A stretch of DNA of 64,000 bases from Terrimonas ferruginea DSM 30193 (GTDB taxonomy: Bacteria > Bacteroidota > Bacteroidia > Chitinophagales > Chitinophagaceae), in NCBI RefSeq assembly GCF_000425585.1, contig NZ_KE384400.1, positions 20,154-84,153 on the forward strand. Reading direction: 5' to 3'. The notes under the pieces were generated by a model. That model saw only the letters and a program-made list of their open reading frames with translations, did not search any database and had not been told where the DNA came from. The position numbers and the translations under genes were made by a program. Numbering within the stretch: position 1 is the first letter of the stretch; every line of letters begins with the position of its first letter. Below, in pieces: positions 35,430-43,690 of this stretch.

Positions 35430-36027
35430 CAGTCGCCACACCAAATAATTTCCGGAACGCCATCGCCGCTTTATGTACCTCCTCCGTCCAGTCTGCACCT
35501 GCGGTTTCGTCGGCACCATCAGTTATATATTTCAGGCAGAGGAAAGGAATATTCTCCTGCTTCGCAATATAAGCCAGCGGATAGGCTTCCATATCCACCA
35601 CGTCATAATCTTCAGTAAGATGTTGCATTTCAAAACTGTCACCCGTGCCACAGATTCCCTGTGGTAAAGCCTCAATGCACAAACCATATTCCAGCAACGG
35701 CCCATGATCCGAGAACGGTGTTTCGTATAATTGAAATCCGAGACCGCGCACATCCATATCACGTTGTATAAAACGATTGCAGCACACCACTTCCCCTCTT
35801 GCAAAACGGCTGCTGCCGGCAGAACCGAGGTTGATGATGATACCGGGACGGTGCTGATGCAGGTATTTGGAAAGACCAATGGCCGCATTTACCTTTCCTA
35901 CCCCAACGATAAGCGGATTATATTGAATAAACTGCTCGGCCTCTTCGGATGCCAAAGCAAAAACAAAAAGAGGATCGTTCAGGTAAACGGAAAGATCAAG
36001 GCTATTTCCCATACTGCTTGTTGGCAT
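35416..36027 (-). CDS. MTA/SAH nucleosidase-like (PNP_UDP family) protein
   Basis: This 203-aa protein has the phosphorylase-superfamily pattern: PLIVGVGKVNAAIGLSKYL, IINLGSAGSS, ICGTGDSFE and VVDMEAYPLAYIAKQENIPFLCLKYITDGADE. The MEAYPLA block with the preceding VVD matches the catalytic region. It probably cleaves the glycosidic bond of a nucleoside, but substrate specificity is not resolved. It is short (MTAN is about 230 aa). A start at 36012 (MGNSLD) is also possible. Confidence 0.78.
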   Translation of the reverse strand: MPTSSMGNSLDLSVYLNDPLFVFALASEEAEQFIQYNPLIVGVGKVNAAIGLSKYLHQHRPGIIINLGSAGSSRFARGEVVCCNRFIQRDMDVRGLGFQLYETPFSDHGPLLEYGLCIEALPQGICGTGDSFEMQHLTEDYDVVDMEAYPLAYIAKQENIPFLCLKYITDGADETAGADWTEEVHKAAMAFRKLFGVATVTPQ

Positions 36028-36061
36028 TAATTAATCGCCGAATATACAACGGATTTTATTG

Positions 36062-36096
36062 AACAAAAAGAGCCTGCGGCATACGCCACAGGCTCC
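36062..36096 (-). terminator. Intrinsic terminator of the M14 peptidase gene
   Basis: The minus-strand transcript forms GAGCCTG/CAGGCTC with inner GGC/GCC pairs around a short loop and is followed by CTTTTTGTTC. It lies 20 bp beyond the peptidase stop codon. Confidence 0.8.
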
Positions 36097-36116
36097 GGTA
36101 TACAGCAAGGTCAGTA

Positions 36117-38708
36117 TTATTCCTCTTCTTCCGCCGCGCCGATAAATCCGCTGCGCAACTGGATCTGGTTACCAAAATAGATCGCATTCAGCAAAAGACG
36201 GTCTGTGCCATGCCAGTAGCTGCGGTAAGTAGGGTCATCCGCAAATGAAATAATCTTCCCGCTACCCTCCTGGCTTACAAGAATGGCCGCCGTGTTATTG
36301 ATACGTCCGATGTTTTTCTTTGATACATATCCGCCAATATAAGACGCGGCATCATATTTGGCCACCGTTGCGTATTTGTTGCGGGATGACAACAAGATCG
36401 TCTGACTGTTTTTGGTAAAAAATATTTTACGGTTGCTCAGTCCGAATGCAATGGGATGGGAAATATCGATGTCTGCGGAAAACACACCGCCATTGATCCT
36501 GCGGGCCGCTTCGGTTGCTTCCTGGCTGGCATAATCGAGCCGCTCTGACACCTTGCTTTCACTGCTGTCTACGGCCAGGCGTTCTTTTAAAATCTCCTGT
36601 TGAATGGCCCAGTCGATTGCGTTTTTAAACAAGATCAACGTGCCGCCATCGGCTACCCAGGTTTTCAGTTTTGCGACGGTTGCTTTATCCAGTGTATTAT
36701 AACTTCCGCTTGGCAGGATAATGGTATTGTAACGGTTGATGCCCGCACGTGGCAAAGTGCCGATATCAAGTTTGGTCGGCGCTACGCCCACCTGCTGATT
36801 CAATAAAAACCATACCTGGCCGGCTTCTTCATAGTTTACACCTGTACCAAATATCACCGCAATCGCCGGTTTGCGCACCGCTTTGATATTGTTGCTGCCA
36901 AGATCGATTCCTTCCAGGCTGAAGCCGGTGGAAACGGGAACGATATCTACTTTCGCCAGGGCTGCCGCTGTTTTCAACAAGCGGTACAAACTATCCGGTG
37001 TTATGCGTTGCGAAGCCGTAGGTATAACCAATGAACCGTAACTGAATGCCAATTGTCCATTGTCTTTTTTAATGGTAAAAGGACGGTGCGCGCTTTTCAC
37101 CACGATATCCTTATCCAGCAAAAGCTGCAATAATTTCGAAGCATCATACTCCGACCAGCTCACGACATACCCTACGCCACTTTGCGCGCCGGTAACGCTG
37201 CCACTGCGTTGCGGCACCGTTGTTACACGGTTACCGCGGTTACCTGCCGCGGTTTGTTTGGCATATTGCAGTCCGTAAGCGTGGATAAGCGACCAGGATG
37301 TATTGTCATAAAACTGGCTGTCGGCCAGTGGCGCGGTTTCTTCAAAGATCGAATGCACGATACGGAAATTAGGCTGATCGGCGGGAACCACATAAGCTTT
37401 CCCTTTGTCAAATGTTTTCCCGGCAGTTACTACACGGTCGCTGACTTCATACACTTCCACCTGGTGCTGCAACAGCAGGTCAAGAAAATGATTGGTCAAC
37501 GATTGATCTTTCGCATCGCCGAATACCCATTGTTTCACCGGATAAGCTTTCCCCTGGGTCAGGGCCGATTGGAAAAATTCCTTTTGCAGTTTAAACAGGC
37601 CGGTCTTCTCGGCTACCGCTCCGCGCACAGTAGCCAGACCGGTAAGAAATTGATTGCGGATCGTAAAAGCAAAACTCAAAAGACCAGTCTCCGTTTCTGT
37701 GAGCAAACCGCGGCTGCTGGCTTGTTCGAACGTAACGCCAACTGCCCCAAAGAAATCCGGGTACGTAGAGCCGTAGATGGGAGAAAGATTATCAAATTGT
37801 TCTTTGGTAAAATAAAGTGAACCGATTTTGTCCAATGCATCCGCATGATACCTTGCCAAGGTTGTATTGAAATCATATGAAGCCTGCGGCACGATCGGGC
37901 TTTGTGTTCTTTTGGGTGATGGTTCAAAATAATACGTGCTGTTAGCGCCCATTTCGTGGAAGTCGATGTGCACATTCGGATACCAGCGGTGAAAGAACTT
38001 CAGGCGGTTCTGGCTCTCGATCTGTGTGGCGCTTAACCAGTCGCGGTTGAGGTTGGCGAGGTAATGATTGGATCTTCCATTAGGCCATCCTTCCACATGT
38101 TCTTTGTCCAGCGGATCGGAGGAGTAGGGTTCGGAATGATAGGAATTGTGCCAGTTGGCGGCGCGGTCGCGGCCATCGGGGTTTAGTGACGGATCAAGCA
38201 GCACTACGGATTCGGATAACCATTTCTTTGTTTCCTCACTTTGGCTGGCGGCCAGGTAATAAGCGGTAAGGATACCGGCTTCCCCACTCGATGTTTCGTT
38301 GCCGTGTACGCTGTAACCGAGTAATACCACTACCGGAGCGCTGGCGGTCAGCGCGGGTTTTGCGGGGTCCGCCTGCGCGAGATGCGCGGTGCGGATCGAT
38401 TCGATGTTACGGTAGTTTTCGGGAGAAGTGATGGTGAGGATTACCTGCTCACGTTGTTCGTATGTTTTTCCGATCACTTCCAGGTGCACCCTGTCGGATA
38501 CGCTTGCCAATTCTTTCAAATAGGCTATCAATTGATCATGACGCGTATAGAAGGTACCGATGTCATAACCCAGGAAAGATTCCGGTGTCGGCACTTTCGG
38601 ATCAAAAGGACCGCCATCTGCAAAAAAATATTTTTGTTGCGAACGCGATGCAAAAGGCACCAGCAATGCAAGTGCAATGATGAGTTTGGATAATTGTATT
38701 CTTTTCAT
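36117..38708 (-). CDS. M14-family zinc carboxypeptidase, secreted
   Basis: This 863-aa protein has a signal peptide (KRIQLSKLIIALALLVPFASRSQ). The M14 domain shows zinc ligands HGNE in YSVHGNETSSGEAG and the third His in HIDFHEMG; the Glu of GVTFEQASS near 375 is the candidate catalytic residue. A C-terminal region resembling a glutamine-amidotransferase-like fold follows. It is probably a periplasmic or surface carboxypeptidase acting on oligopeptides. The ATG at 38708 is chosen: the upstream frame extension only translates heptad repeats. It follows susD in the same operon direction, 229 bp away. Confidence 0.86.
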   Translation of the reverse strand: MKRIQLSKLIIALALLVPFASRSQQKYFFADGGPFDPKVPTPESFLGYDIGTFYTRHDQLIAYLKELASVSDRVHLEVIGKTYEQREQVILTITSPENYRNIESIRTAHLAQADPAKPALTASAPVVVLLGYSVHGNETSSGEAGILTAYYLAASQSEETKKWLSESVVLLDPSLNPDGRDRAANWHNSYHSEPYSSDPLDKEHVEGWPNGRSNHYLANLNRDWLSATQIESQNRLKFFHRWYPNVHIDFHEMGANSTYYFEPSPKRTQSPIVPQASYDFNTTLARYHADALDKIGSLYFTKEQFDNLSPIYGSTYPDFFGAVGVTFEQASSRGLLTETETGLLSFAFTIRNQFLTGLATVRGAVAEKTGLFKLQKEFFQSALTQGKAYPVKQWVFGDAKDQSLTNHFLDLLLQHQVEVYEVSDRVVTAGKTFDKGKAYVVPADQPNFRIVHSIFEETAPLADSQFYDNTSWSLIHAYGLQYAKQTAAGNRGNRVTTVPQRSGSVTGAQSGVGYVVSWSEYDASKLLQLLLDKDIVVKSAHRPFTIKKDNGQLAFSYGSLVIPTASQRITPDSLYRLLKTAAALAKVDIVPVSTGFSLEGIDLGSNNIKAVRKPAIAVIFGTGVNYEEAGQVWFLLNQQVGVAPTKLDIGTLPRAGINRYNTIILPSGSYNTLDKATVAKLKTWVADGGTLILFKNAIDWAIQQEILKERLAVDSSESKVSERLDYASQEATEAARRINGGVFSADIDISHPIAFGLSNRKIFFTKNSQTILLSSRNKYATVAKYDAASYIGGYVSKKNIGRINNTAAILVSQEGSGKIISFADDPTYRSYWHGTDRLLLNAIYFGNQIQLRSGFIGAAEEEE

Positions 38709-38719
38709 GTTTGAGAATT

Positions 38720-38816
38720 GTGAATAGTGAATAGTGAATCGTGAATCGTCAATGGTGAATGGCGAATCGTCAATGGTGAATCGTGAATCGTCAATGGTGA
38801 ATGGCGATCGTGAATA
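38720..38816. repeat. Heptad tandem repeat, GTGAATC family (14 units)
   Basis: Fourteen units of GTGAATA/GTGAATC/GTCAATG/GCGAATC run with one 1-bp deletion near 38804. It is the longest array in the window and abuts the peptidase start on the 5' side. Confidence 0.92.
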
Positions 38817-38879
38817 AGTGGTTGCTTGCAAATAGGCAAATGTGGAAATCAAACAGCCTTTTCGGATAATAGAGCGTTC

Positions 38880-38932
38880 ATTTCACATTTACACATGGCC
38901 CCCGCCGCAGGCGGGGCACATTTGCACATTTA
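38880..38932. other. Hairpin flanked by CACATTT direct repeats
   Basis: CCCCGCCGCAGGCGGGG (about 38899-38915) forms a GC-rich stem-loop, preceded by TTCACATTTACACATGG and followed by GCACATTTGCACATTT. It lies just downstream of susD and could be a susD terminator or an RNA-processing site. There is no clear T-tract. Confidence 0.45.
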
Positions 38933-38937
38933 TGTCT

Positions 38938-40275
38938 TCAGTAGCCGGGATTATTCTGTCCATTGAGATCGGGGTCAGAAAGCACATCGGATAAGGGAAG
39001 CGGGAAGAGCCAATAATTTTCATTGGTCAATCCCAACACCTCTCCTGCCCTGCGGGTACGTACCAGGTCAAACCAGCGGTGTGCTTCGAATGCAAATTCA
39101 ATCCCGTTCTCCTCTTCGATTGCCAATAATACCTGCTCCTTGGTGACGGCTGTTGTATTACCCACACCTGCACGGCTTCTCACGGCATTGAGATCATTCC
39201 GCGCTTCGTTCAGGAATTCCTGCTGCGCGCGCGCTTCTGCACGGATAAGATATAACTCGGCGATGCGGATGAGATAAGACGGATCGGTGCTTACACCAAC
39301 GGTATTATACAATACACCATAAACATTGTTACCCGTTCCCGCGATCAATGTGCTTCGTGTGCCGCCGATAGCCGGGTTATTTACTTTAGCAATAAAAGAA
39401 GCGGAAGGTTTGAGGGTGTATTGTCCTCCCGATGAACTCGGATACCAGAGATTCCAGAATGTGTTGCGGTCATTGTTGGAATACGCAAGTTCCAATACCG
39501 ACTCTCTTGTTTGAAATGGTGTAGTAAAAAAGGTTTTATAAGGCGTCACCAACTGGTACTTGGGATTGTCGATCACCTGTGTAGCGTACAACTCCGCATC
39601 GCGCCATTGTCTGCGGTAGAGATGTAATCTGGCACGCAAGGCGCGGGCCGTGCTCTTCTGTGCGCGATTCCTGGTGCTGGCATCTTCCGGTAATAGCCGT
39701 TCGGCTTCGATCAGGTCATTCAGCACCTGATCATACGTTTGTTCCAGCGTGCTTCTCCTGACGCCTTTGATGCCGGAAATATTTGCCGTAGGCGTCAACT
39801 GCAGTTGCACGCCTCCCCATCCCCTGGCCAGGTCGAAGTAACCAAGCGCGCGAATGAAATAGGCTTCACCCAGTATCTTATCTTTTTCTGCAGCCGGCAA
39901 CGATGGATCGGTCAACCCGGGTACATAGGCAATTACACTGTTAGCTGAATTGATAGTGCGGTAAATACCTTGGTAAGCCGCCACGGTAGTAACGTTGTCG
40001 GCGGGTATCGCATTCTGATCCAGTTGCAGGTACTGACTCAGGGTACCGTTGAATACAACCTGGTCTGCAGTGATGGTGCCAAGAGTCGGATAGGAACCGG
40101 CATAATAGCTCTGCACGCCATCGTAAGCGCCGATGATCGCCGCTCTTGCCGATCCTGCGTCTACGATCGCCACTTCAGAAGGGATCTGGTTATTGGGATT
40201 CTCCGTCAGAAATTTCTTGCAGGAACTGAATACCGCAACTACGGAAAGAGATAAAAGAAAATAGTTTGTTTTCAT
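38938..40275 (-). CDS. SusD/RagB-family nutrient-binding lipoprotein
   Basis: This 445-aa protein has a lipoprotein signal (FLLSLSVVAVFSSC) and SusD hallmarks: an early IIGAYDGVQS segment, YRTINSANSVI, GEAYFIRALGYFDLARGWGGVQL, TPR-like helices (ARALRARLHLYRRQWRDAELYATQVI) and the end HRWFDLVRTRRAGEVLG. It captures ligands at the outer membrane and delivers them to the SusC barrel 12 bp upstream. The neighbouring M14 peptidase and the lack of glycoside hydrolases suggest a peptide ligand. Confidence 0.92.
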   Translation of the reverse strand: MKTNYFLLSLSVVAVFSSCKKFLTENPNNQIPSEVAIVDAGSARAAIIGAYDGVQSYYAGSYPTLGTITADQVVFNGTLSQYLQLDQNAIPADNVTTVAAYQGIYRTINSANSVIAYVPGLTDPSLPAAEKDKILGEAYFIRALGYFDLARGWGGVQLQLTPTANISGIKGVRRSTLEQTYDQVLNDLIEAERLLPEDASTRNRAQKSTARALRARLHLYRRQWRDAELYATQVIDNPKYQLVTPYKTFFTTPFQTRESVLELAYSNNDRNTFWNLWYPSSSGGQYTLKPSASFIAKVNNPAIGGTRSTLIAGTGNNVYGVLYNTVGVSTDPSYLIRIAELYLIRAEARAQQEFLNEARNDLNAVRSRAGVGNTTAVTKEQVLLAIEEENGIEFAFEAHRWFDLVRTRRAGEVLGLTNENYWLFPLPLSDVLSDPDLNGQNNPGY

Positions 40276-40287
40276 ACATGAAGACTT

Positions 40288-43200
40288 TTAAAATGAAACA
40301 TTTAATCCAACCTGGATCGTACGCGGCTGCGGTACGGTGGCCCAGTCGTATCCAGCGGTATTCTGGTTGCCACTCTGCGAGCTCACCTCCGGATCAAGTC
40401 CCGAATACTTCGAGATAGTAAAGAGATTGGTCACCTGCACGTAGGCGCGCAGCGAACTCAGGCGAAGCCGGTTGATTACCTGGGAAGGAAATTGATAGCT
40501 CAGTGATACATTCCGCAGGCGGATAAAAGAAGCATCCTCCAGGTACCGGCTGCTGAGATTGGCCACATTGCCGCCATAGTTATTCGCAGCACCGCCATTC
40601 TCCGCTGGATTGCCGCTGTAAGTGGTCAGTCTCGGAATATCGGTGATGTCTCCGGGCCGCTGCCAGCGCTCCAACTGGATCGGCAAAAAGCCGATGTTGG
40701 CCTGCGTGCCTCCATGCACCAGGAAGAAATTCTGCATATTCAGGATCTTGTTTCCCTGGGTAAAAAAGAAGAAAAAGTTGAGCTCGAAATTTTTATAGTT
40801 CAGTGTATTGTTCAACCCTCCGTAATAATTGGGATTGGCATTGCCCACAATCTGCCGGTCGGCGGCCGTAATGATGCCATCTTTATTCAGGTCTTCATAC
40901 ACGGCGTTGCCGGTTTGCGGATCGACGTATAATTGTTTATAGAGATAAAATGAATTCACGGGATGGCCTTCACGCAGAATAGAAGTATTGCGGCCTGAAG
41001 CACCGAGTGTAATATCGGAGGCTAGCTTTTCTATGCGGTTGGTATTCCAGGATATATTGAAATCGGTGGTCCAGCTAAAATCGGCGGTACTGATATTGTT
41101 CGTATGCAAACTCAATTCCCATCCTTTGTTTCTCACGGCGCCAAAGTTTTGCAGGTAGGTAGTAAATCCGGAACGGTAAGGCACCGGCACATTCAGCAAC
41201 AGGTCATACGTATACTTGTTATAATAATCCAATGTAACGGTTAACCGCTTATTGAGAATGGTAAACTCGGTTCCGATATCCACCTGCCGGGTCGTTTCCC
41301 AGGTGAGATCGGGATTTGCCAATTGTGCGGGAGCGGTGCCTGGCTGATCGAGGTAATTATAACCGGTAGACCACAGCCCCGGAGCCGCATAAGCATCAAT
41401 ACCATTTTGTGTACCGGACAAACCAATACTTCCGCGAATTTTCAGGTCATCAAAGAAATCCAGTCGCTGAATAAAATCTTCCTGTGACAAGCGCCAGGTA
41501 AACCCACCGGAAGGAAAATAACCCCATCTTTTATTTACACCAAAACGTGAAGAAGCGTCCGCACGGATGCTTCCGTCGAATGTGTATTTGTTGTCAAATG
41601 TGTAGCTGCCTTTGGCGAAAAAGGAAACCAGTTTTGCCAATGAACGGGAAGAAGAACCGGAACGGTTGGCCGCGGCAGAGATGGCTTTTATACTATTGGA
41701 AGGGAAGCCCGTGCCCGTGGCATTCGTATTTTGAAATAAAACCGTATTAATCGAATTACCAATGAGCGCATTCACCGAATGACGACGGCCGATGTTTTTG
41801 ATATACGTCAGTACCTGGTCTGCGGTGAACACGGTATTCTTTGTTTCATTGGAAGTGGCAGAACCGTTAGAGGCGATGCCTGCACTGATTAGTGTATTCG
41901 CATAGTTGTTCTCATACATGCTGTTGTAATCGAGGCTGTAGCTGGTGCGGAACTTCAATTCTTTCAGCAAGGCAATTTCGGCAAACACATTCCCGATGGT
42001 GCGCCAGCCCACGGCATTGTTGTCGAGGTTTTCGATCAGGGCTATGTGATTGTCGAAACTACCATACCGCGCATAAGTGCCGTTTGCATTATAAATGGGC
42101 AGAAATGAACGGGGAAAAATAGCCGAGTTGATCACGCCTGTGGGACTATTATCGTTTACGCTCACATTGCGATACGTACGGCTGATATTGACACTGGTGC
42201 CGGCTTTAAGAATACGGTTGATCTGGTTGTCGTAATTAAGTCTTGTGGCAAAACGTTCAAAATTGGAAGGTCGAACGATGCCTTCCTGTTTGAGATAACT
42301 GAAGCTGGCGTAGTAGGTACTTCTTTCGCTGCCACCTTGCAAGCCGAGTTCGTAGTTCTGTGTCCTGGCCGTGCGGAACAATCCGCTGATGCGGTCGTAG
42401 GTCTGCAACGTGTCGGGATTATAGGGCAGGGTGATCGTAGACGGATCGATGCCCTGATCGATGGCCGTGTTGATGCGGGATTCATTGACCAGTAAACCAT
42501 TCTCCGGACCCGTCACAAGTTTGAACTTCTTCGGCGCGTCGGACCATCCCTGTGATACATGTAAAGAAACCTTACCCGCGCTGTTTTGCCGGCCGCGTTT
42601 GGTGGTCACGATTACAACACCGTTGGCGCCTTGCGAACCGTAGATCGCCGTGGCGTTGGCATCTTTTAAAATCTGGATACTCTGTATATCGGCGGGATTG
42701 ATATCCGCAAGCGGATTAGACTGCTGCTGGTTACCGAGGCTTGTCCTGATAAGATCGGTATTGCTGACGATCACCCCGTCGATAATATAAAGCGGGTCAG
42801 CGGAAGCATTGATGGAATTATTACCGCGCACGCGAAACGTAACGCCACCTCCGGGTACGCCGGAATTGGCAGTAACCTGTACACCGGCGGCCTTGCCCTG
42901 CAACAACTGATTGAAACCGGCAGCCGGAATGTTTTTGATATCATCGGCTGAAATACTGGCGATAGAACCGGCAATGAACCGTTTATTCTGCGTGCTATAG
43001 CCGGTTACGATCACATCATCGAGTTGTTTACTGGCAGACTGCAGCGTTACATTATACGAAGAGGCGGAACTAAGTTTTACCTCCTGCAACGTAAAACTGC
43101 TGTGCGTGATGGTCAGCGTGTGGGTGTTGCCCGCCACTTCGATCTGGAAACTTCCGTCCTTGCGGGAAACGGTCTGGTTTCTTCCGGCGGAGATCGTGGC

Positions 43201-43332
43201 ACCTTCCACCGGCGTGTTGGTTTCAGCTTGCGTGATGATCCCGGAGACGGTCCTGGCAGGCAACTGGGCATGTAGCTGCGCGGCAAGGCCGGTCAATACC
43301 AGGAGCAAAACGCTCATGAATTGTCTTCTCAT
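40288..43332 (-). CDS. SusC/RagA TonB-linked outer-membrane transporter
   Basis: This 1014-aa protein has a signal peptide, a carboxypeptidase-D-like domain (VSGIITQAETNTPVEGATI), a TonB box (DDVIVTGY) and a plug with GKAAGVQV and the SusC signature DPLYIIDGVIVSNTD. The barrel ends PRTIQVGLNVSF. It imports large ligands together with SusD. Its 5' leader contains a Cys-rich upstream ORF (43412-43519) and an inverted repeat, and a promoter box near 43552. The operon susC-susD-M14 peptidase points to peptide use. Confidence 0.95.
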   Translation of the reverse strand: MRRQFMSVLLLVLTGLAAQLHAQLPARTVSGIITQAETNTPVEGATISAGRNQTVSRKDGSFQIEVAGNTHTLTITHSSFTLQEVKLSSASSYNVTLQSASKQLDDVIVTGYSTQNKRFIAGSIASISADDIKNIPAAGFNQLLQGKAAGVQVTANSGVPGGGVTFRVRGNNSINASADPLYIIDGVIVSNTDLIRTSLGNQQQSNPLADINPADIQSIQILKDANATAIYGSQGANGVVIVTTKRGRQNSAGKVSLHVSQGWSDAPKKFKLVTGPENGLLVNESRINTAIDQGIDPSTITLPYNPDTLQTYDRISGLFRTARTQNYELGLQGGSERSTYYASFSYLKQEGIVRPSNFERFATRLNYDNQINRILKAGTSVNISRTYRNVSVNDNSPTGVINSAIFPRSFLPIYNANGTYARYGSFDNHIALIENLDNNAVGWRTIGNVFAEIALLKELKFRTSYSLDYNSMYENNYANTLISAGIASNGSATSNETKNTVFTADQVLTYIKNIGRRHSVNALIGNSINTVLFQNTNATGTGFPSNSIKAISAAANRSGSSSRSLAKLVSFFAKGSYTFDNKYTFDGSIRADASSRFGVNKRWGYFPSGGFTWRLSQEDFIQRLDFFDDLKIRGSIGLSGTQNGIDAYAAPGLWSTGYNYLDQPGTAPAQLANPDLTWETTRQVDIGTEFTILNKRLTVTLDYYNKYTYDLLLNVPVPYRSGFTTYLQNFGAVRNKGWELSLHTNNISTADFSWTTDFNISWNTNRIEKLASDITLGASGRNTSILREGHPVNSFYLYKQLYVDPQTGNAVYEDLNKDGIITAADRQIVGNANPNYYGGLNNTLNYKNFELNFFFFFTQGNKILNMQNFFLVHGGTQANIGFLPIQLERWQRPGDITDIPRLTTYSGNPAENGGAANNYGGNVANLSSRYLEDASFIRLRNVSLSYQFPSQVINRLRLSSLRAYVQVTNLFTISKYSGLDPEVSSQSGNQNTAGYDWATVPQPRTIQVGLNVSF

Positions 43333-43411
43333 TAAATGTGGTTTAAAAATGATAAATCAAAGCCAGGCAGGCAGTCGTCGGGGAATTGTCATAGTGAAGG
43401 CGCGGGAAAGA

Positions 43412-43519
43412 CTAACAACAACAGCAGTTGAAGTCCGGCATCATGCGCATACAACAAACAGGACCAGTACACATTCGTACCGGAGGCAACTGCTGGTGAT
43501 GTTGGAAAGAAAAGCGCAT
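43412..43519 (-). CDS. Cys-rich upstream ORF (35 or 20 aa) in the susC leader
   Basis: An ORF of 36 codons starts at ATG 43519 (alternative in-frame ATG at 43474 gives 20 aa) and ends TAG at 43412. The C-terminal half reads CTGPVCC, then MRMMPDF and FNCCCC, ending with four consecutive Cys codons right before the stop. It lies 79 bp upstream of susC and behind a TATATTTG box. I propose a leader peptide whose translation senses cysteinyl-tRNA supply. Poly-Cys attenuator ORFs are known in mycobacteria; this one in a susC leader is inference. Confidence 0.6.
   Translation of the reverse strand: MRFSFQHHQQLPPVRMCTGPVCCMRMMPDFNCCCC
43422..43495 (-). promoter_or_regulatory. RNA stem overlapping the Cys-rich ORF
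   Basis: In the minus transcript, CAGCAGTTG (43495-43487) pairs exactly with CAACTGCTG (43430-43422), extended by a CCGG/CCGG pairing (43483-43480 with 43438-43435). The 3' arm contains the first Cys codons of the CCCC run, so a ribosome stalled there would open the stem. Confidence 0.6.
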
Positions 43520-43530
43520 GATTTAGTTTA

Positions 43531-43683
43531 TTAGTCTATTCGATTGGTGGACAAATATAAAACATCGGTTCAAATAAAAAAGAATATTAGTCTATTATTT
43601 TTATAGACTAAATAAATCCGAACGGCCGGTTGCACGGAAAATGGCGCGATACCGGTAACCGGTACAGAGATAAGGTAGTCTAA
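43531..43683. promoter_or_regulatory. Candidate operator motifs TTAGTCTAT
   Basis: TTAGTCTATT occurs at 43531 and 43587. The second copy pairs with ATAGACTAA at 43603 as a 9-bp inverted repeat with a 7-nt loop. A partial copy, TAGTCTAA, lies at 43676, 7 bp before the serine-hydrolase ATG. They may bind one regulator controlling both divergent genes. Confidence 0.5.
43552..43559 (-). promoter_or_regulatory. Candidate -7 box TATATTTG for susC leader
   Basis: An exact TAnnTTTG match on the minus strand, 32 bp before the Cys-rich ORF start. No TTTG at the usual spacing. Confidence 0.45.
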
Positions 43684-43690
43684 GGTTGTT

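Larger units (their letters stand above)
43333..43690. other. 358-bp divergent control region of susC and serine-hydrolase genes
   Basis: It carries the Cys-rich upstream ORF for susC, an RNA stem overlapping that ORF, a TATATTTG -7 box, and four TTAGTCTA-like motifs. No larger gene is present. Confidence 0.75.

Noticed and set aside
38709..38852. N-terminal extension of the M14 peptidase with repeated FTIDDSR-like units
   Set aside because: These residues are the translation of the heptad DNA repeat; the ATG at 38708 begins a good signal peptide.
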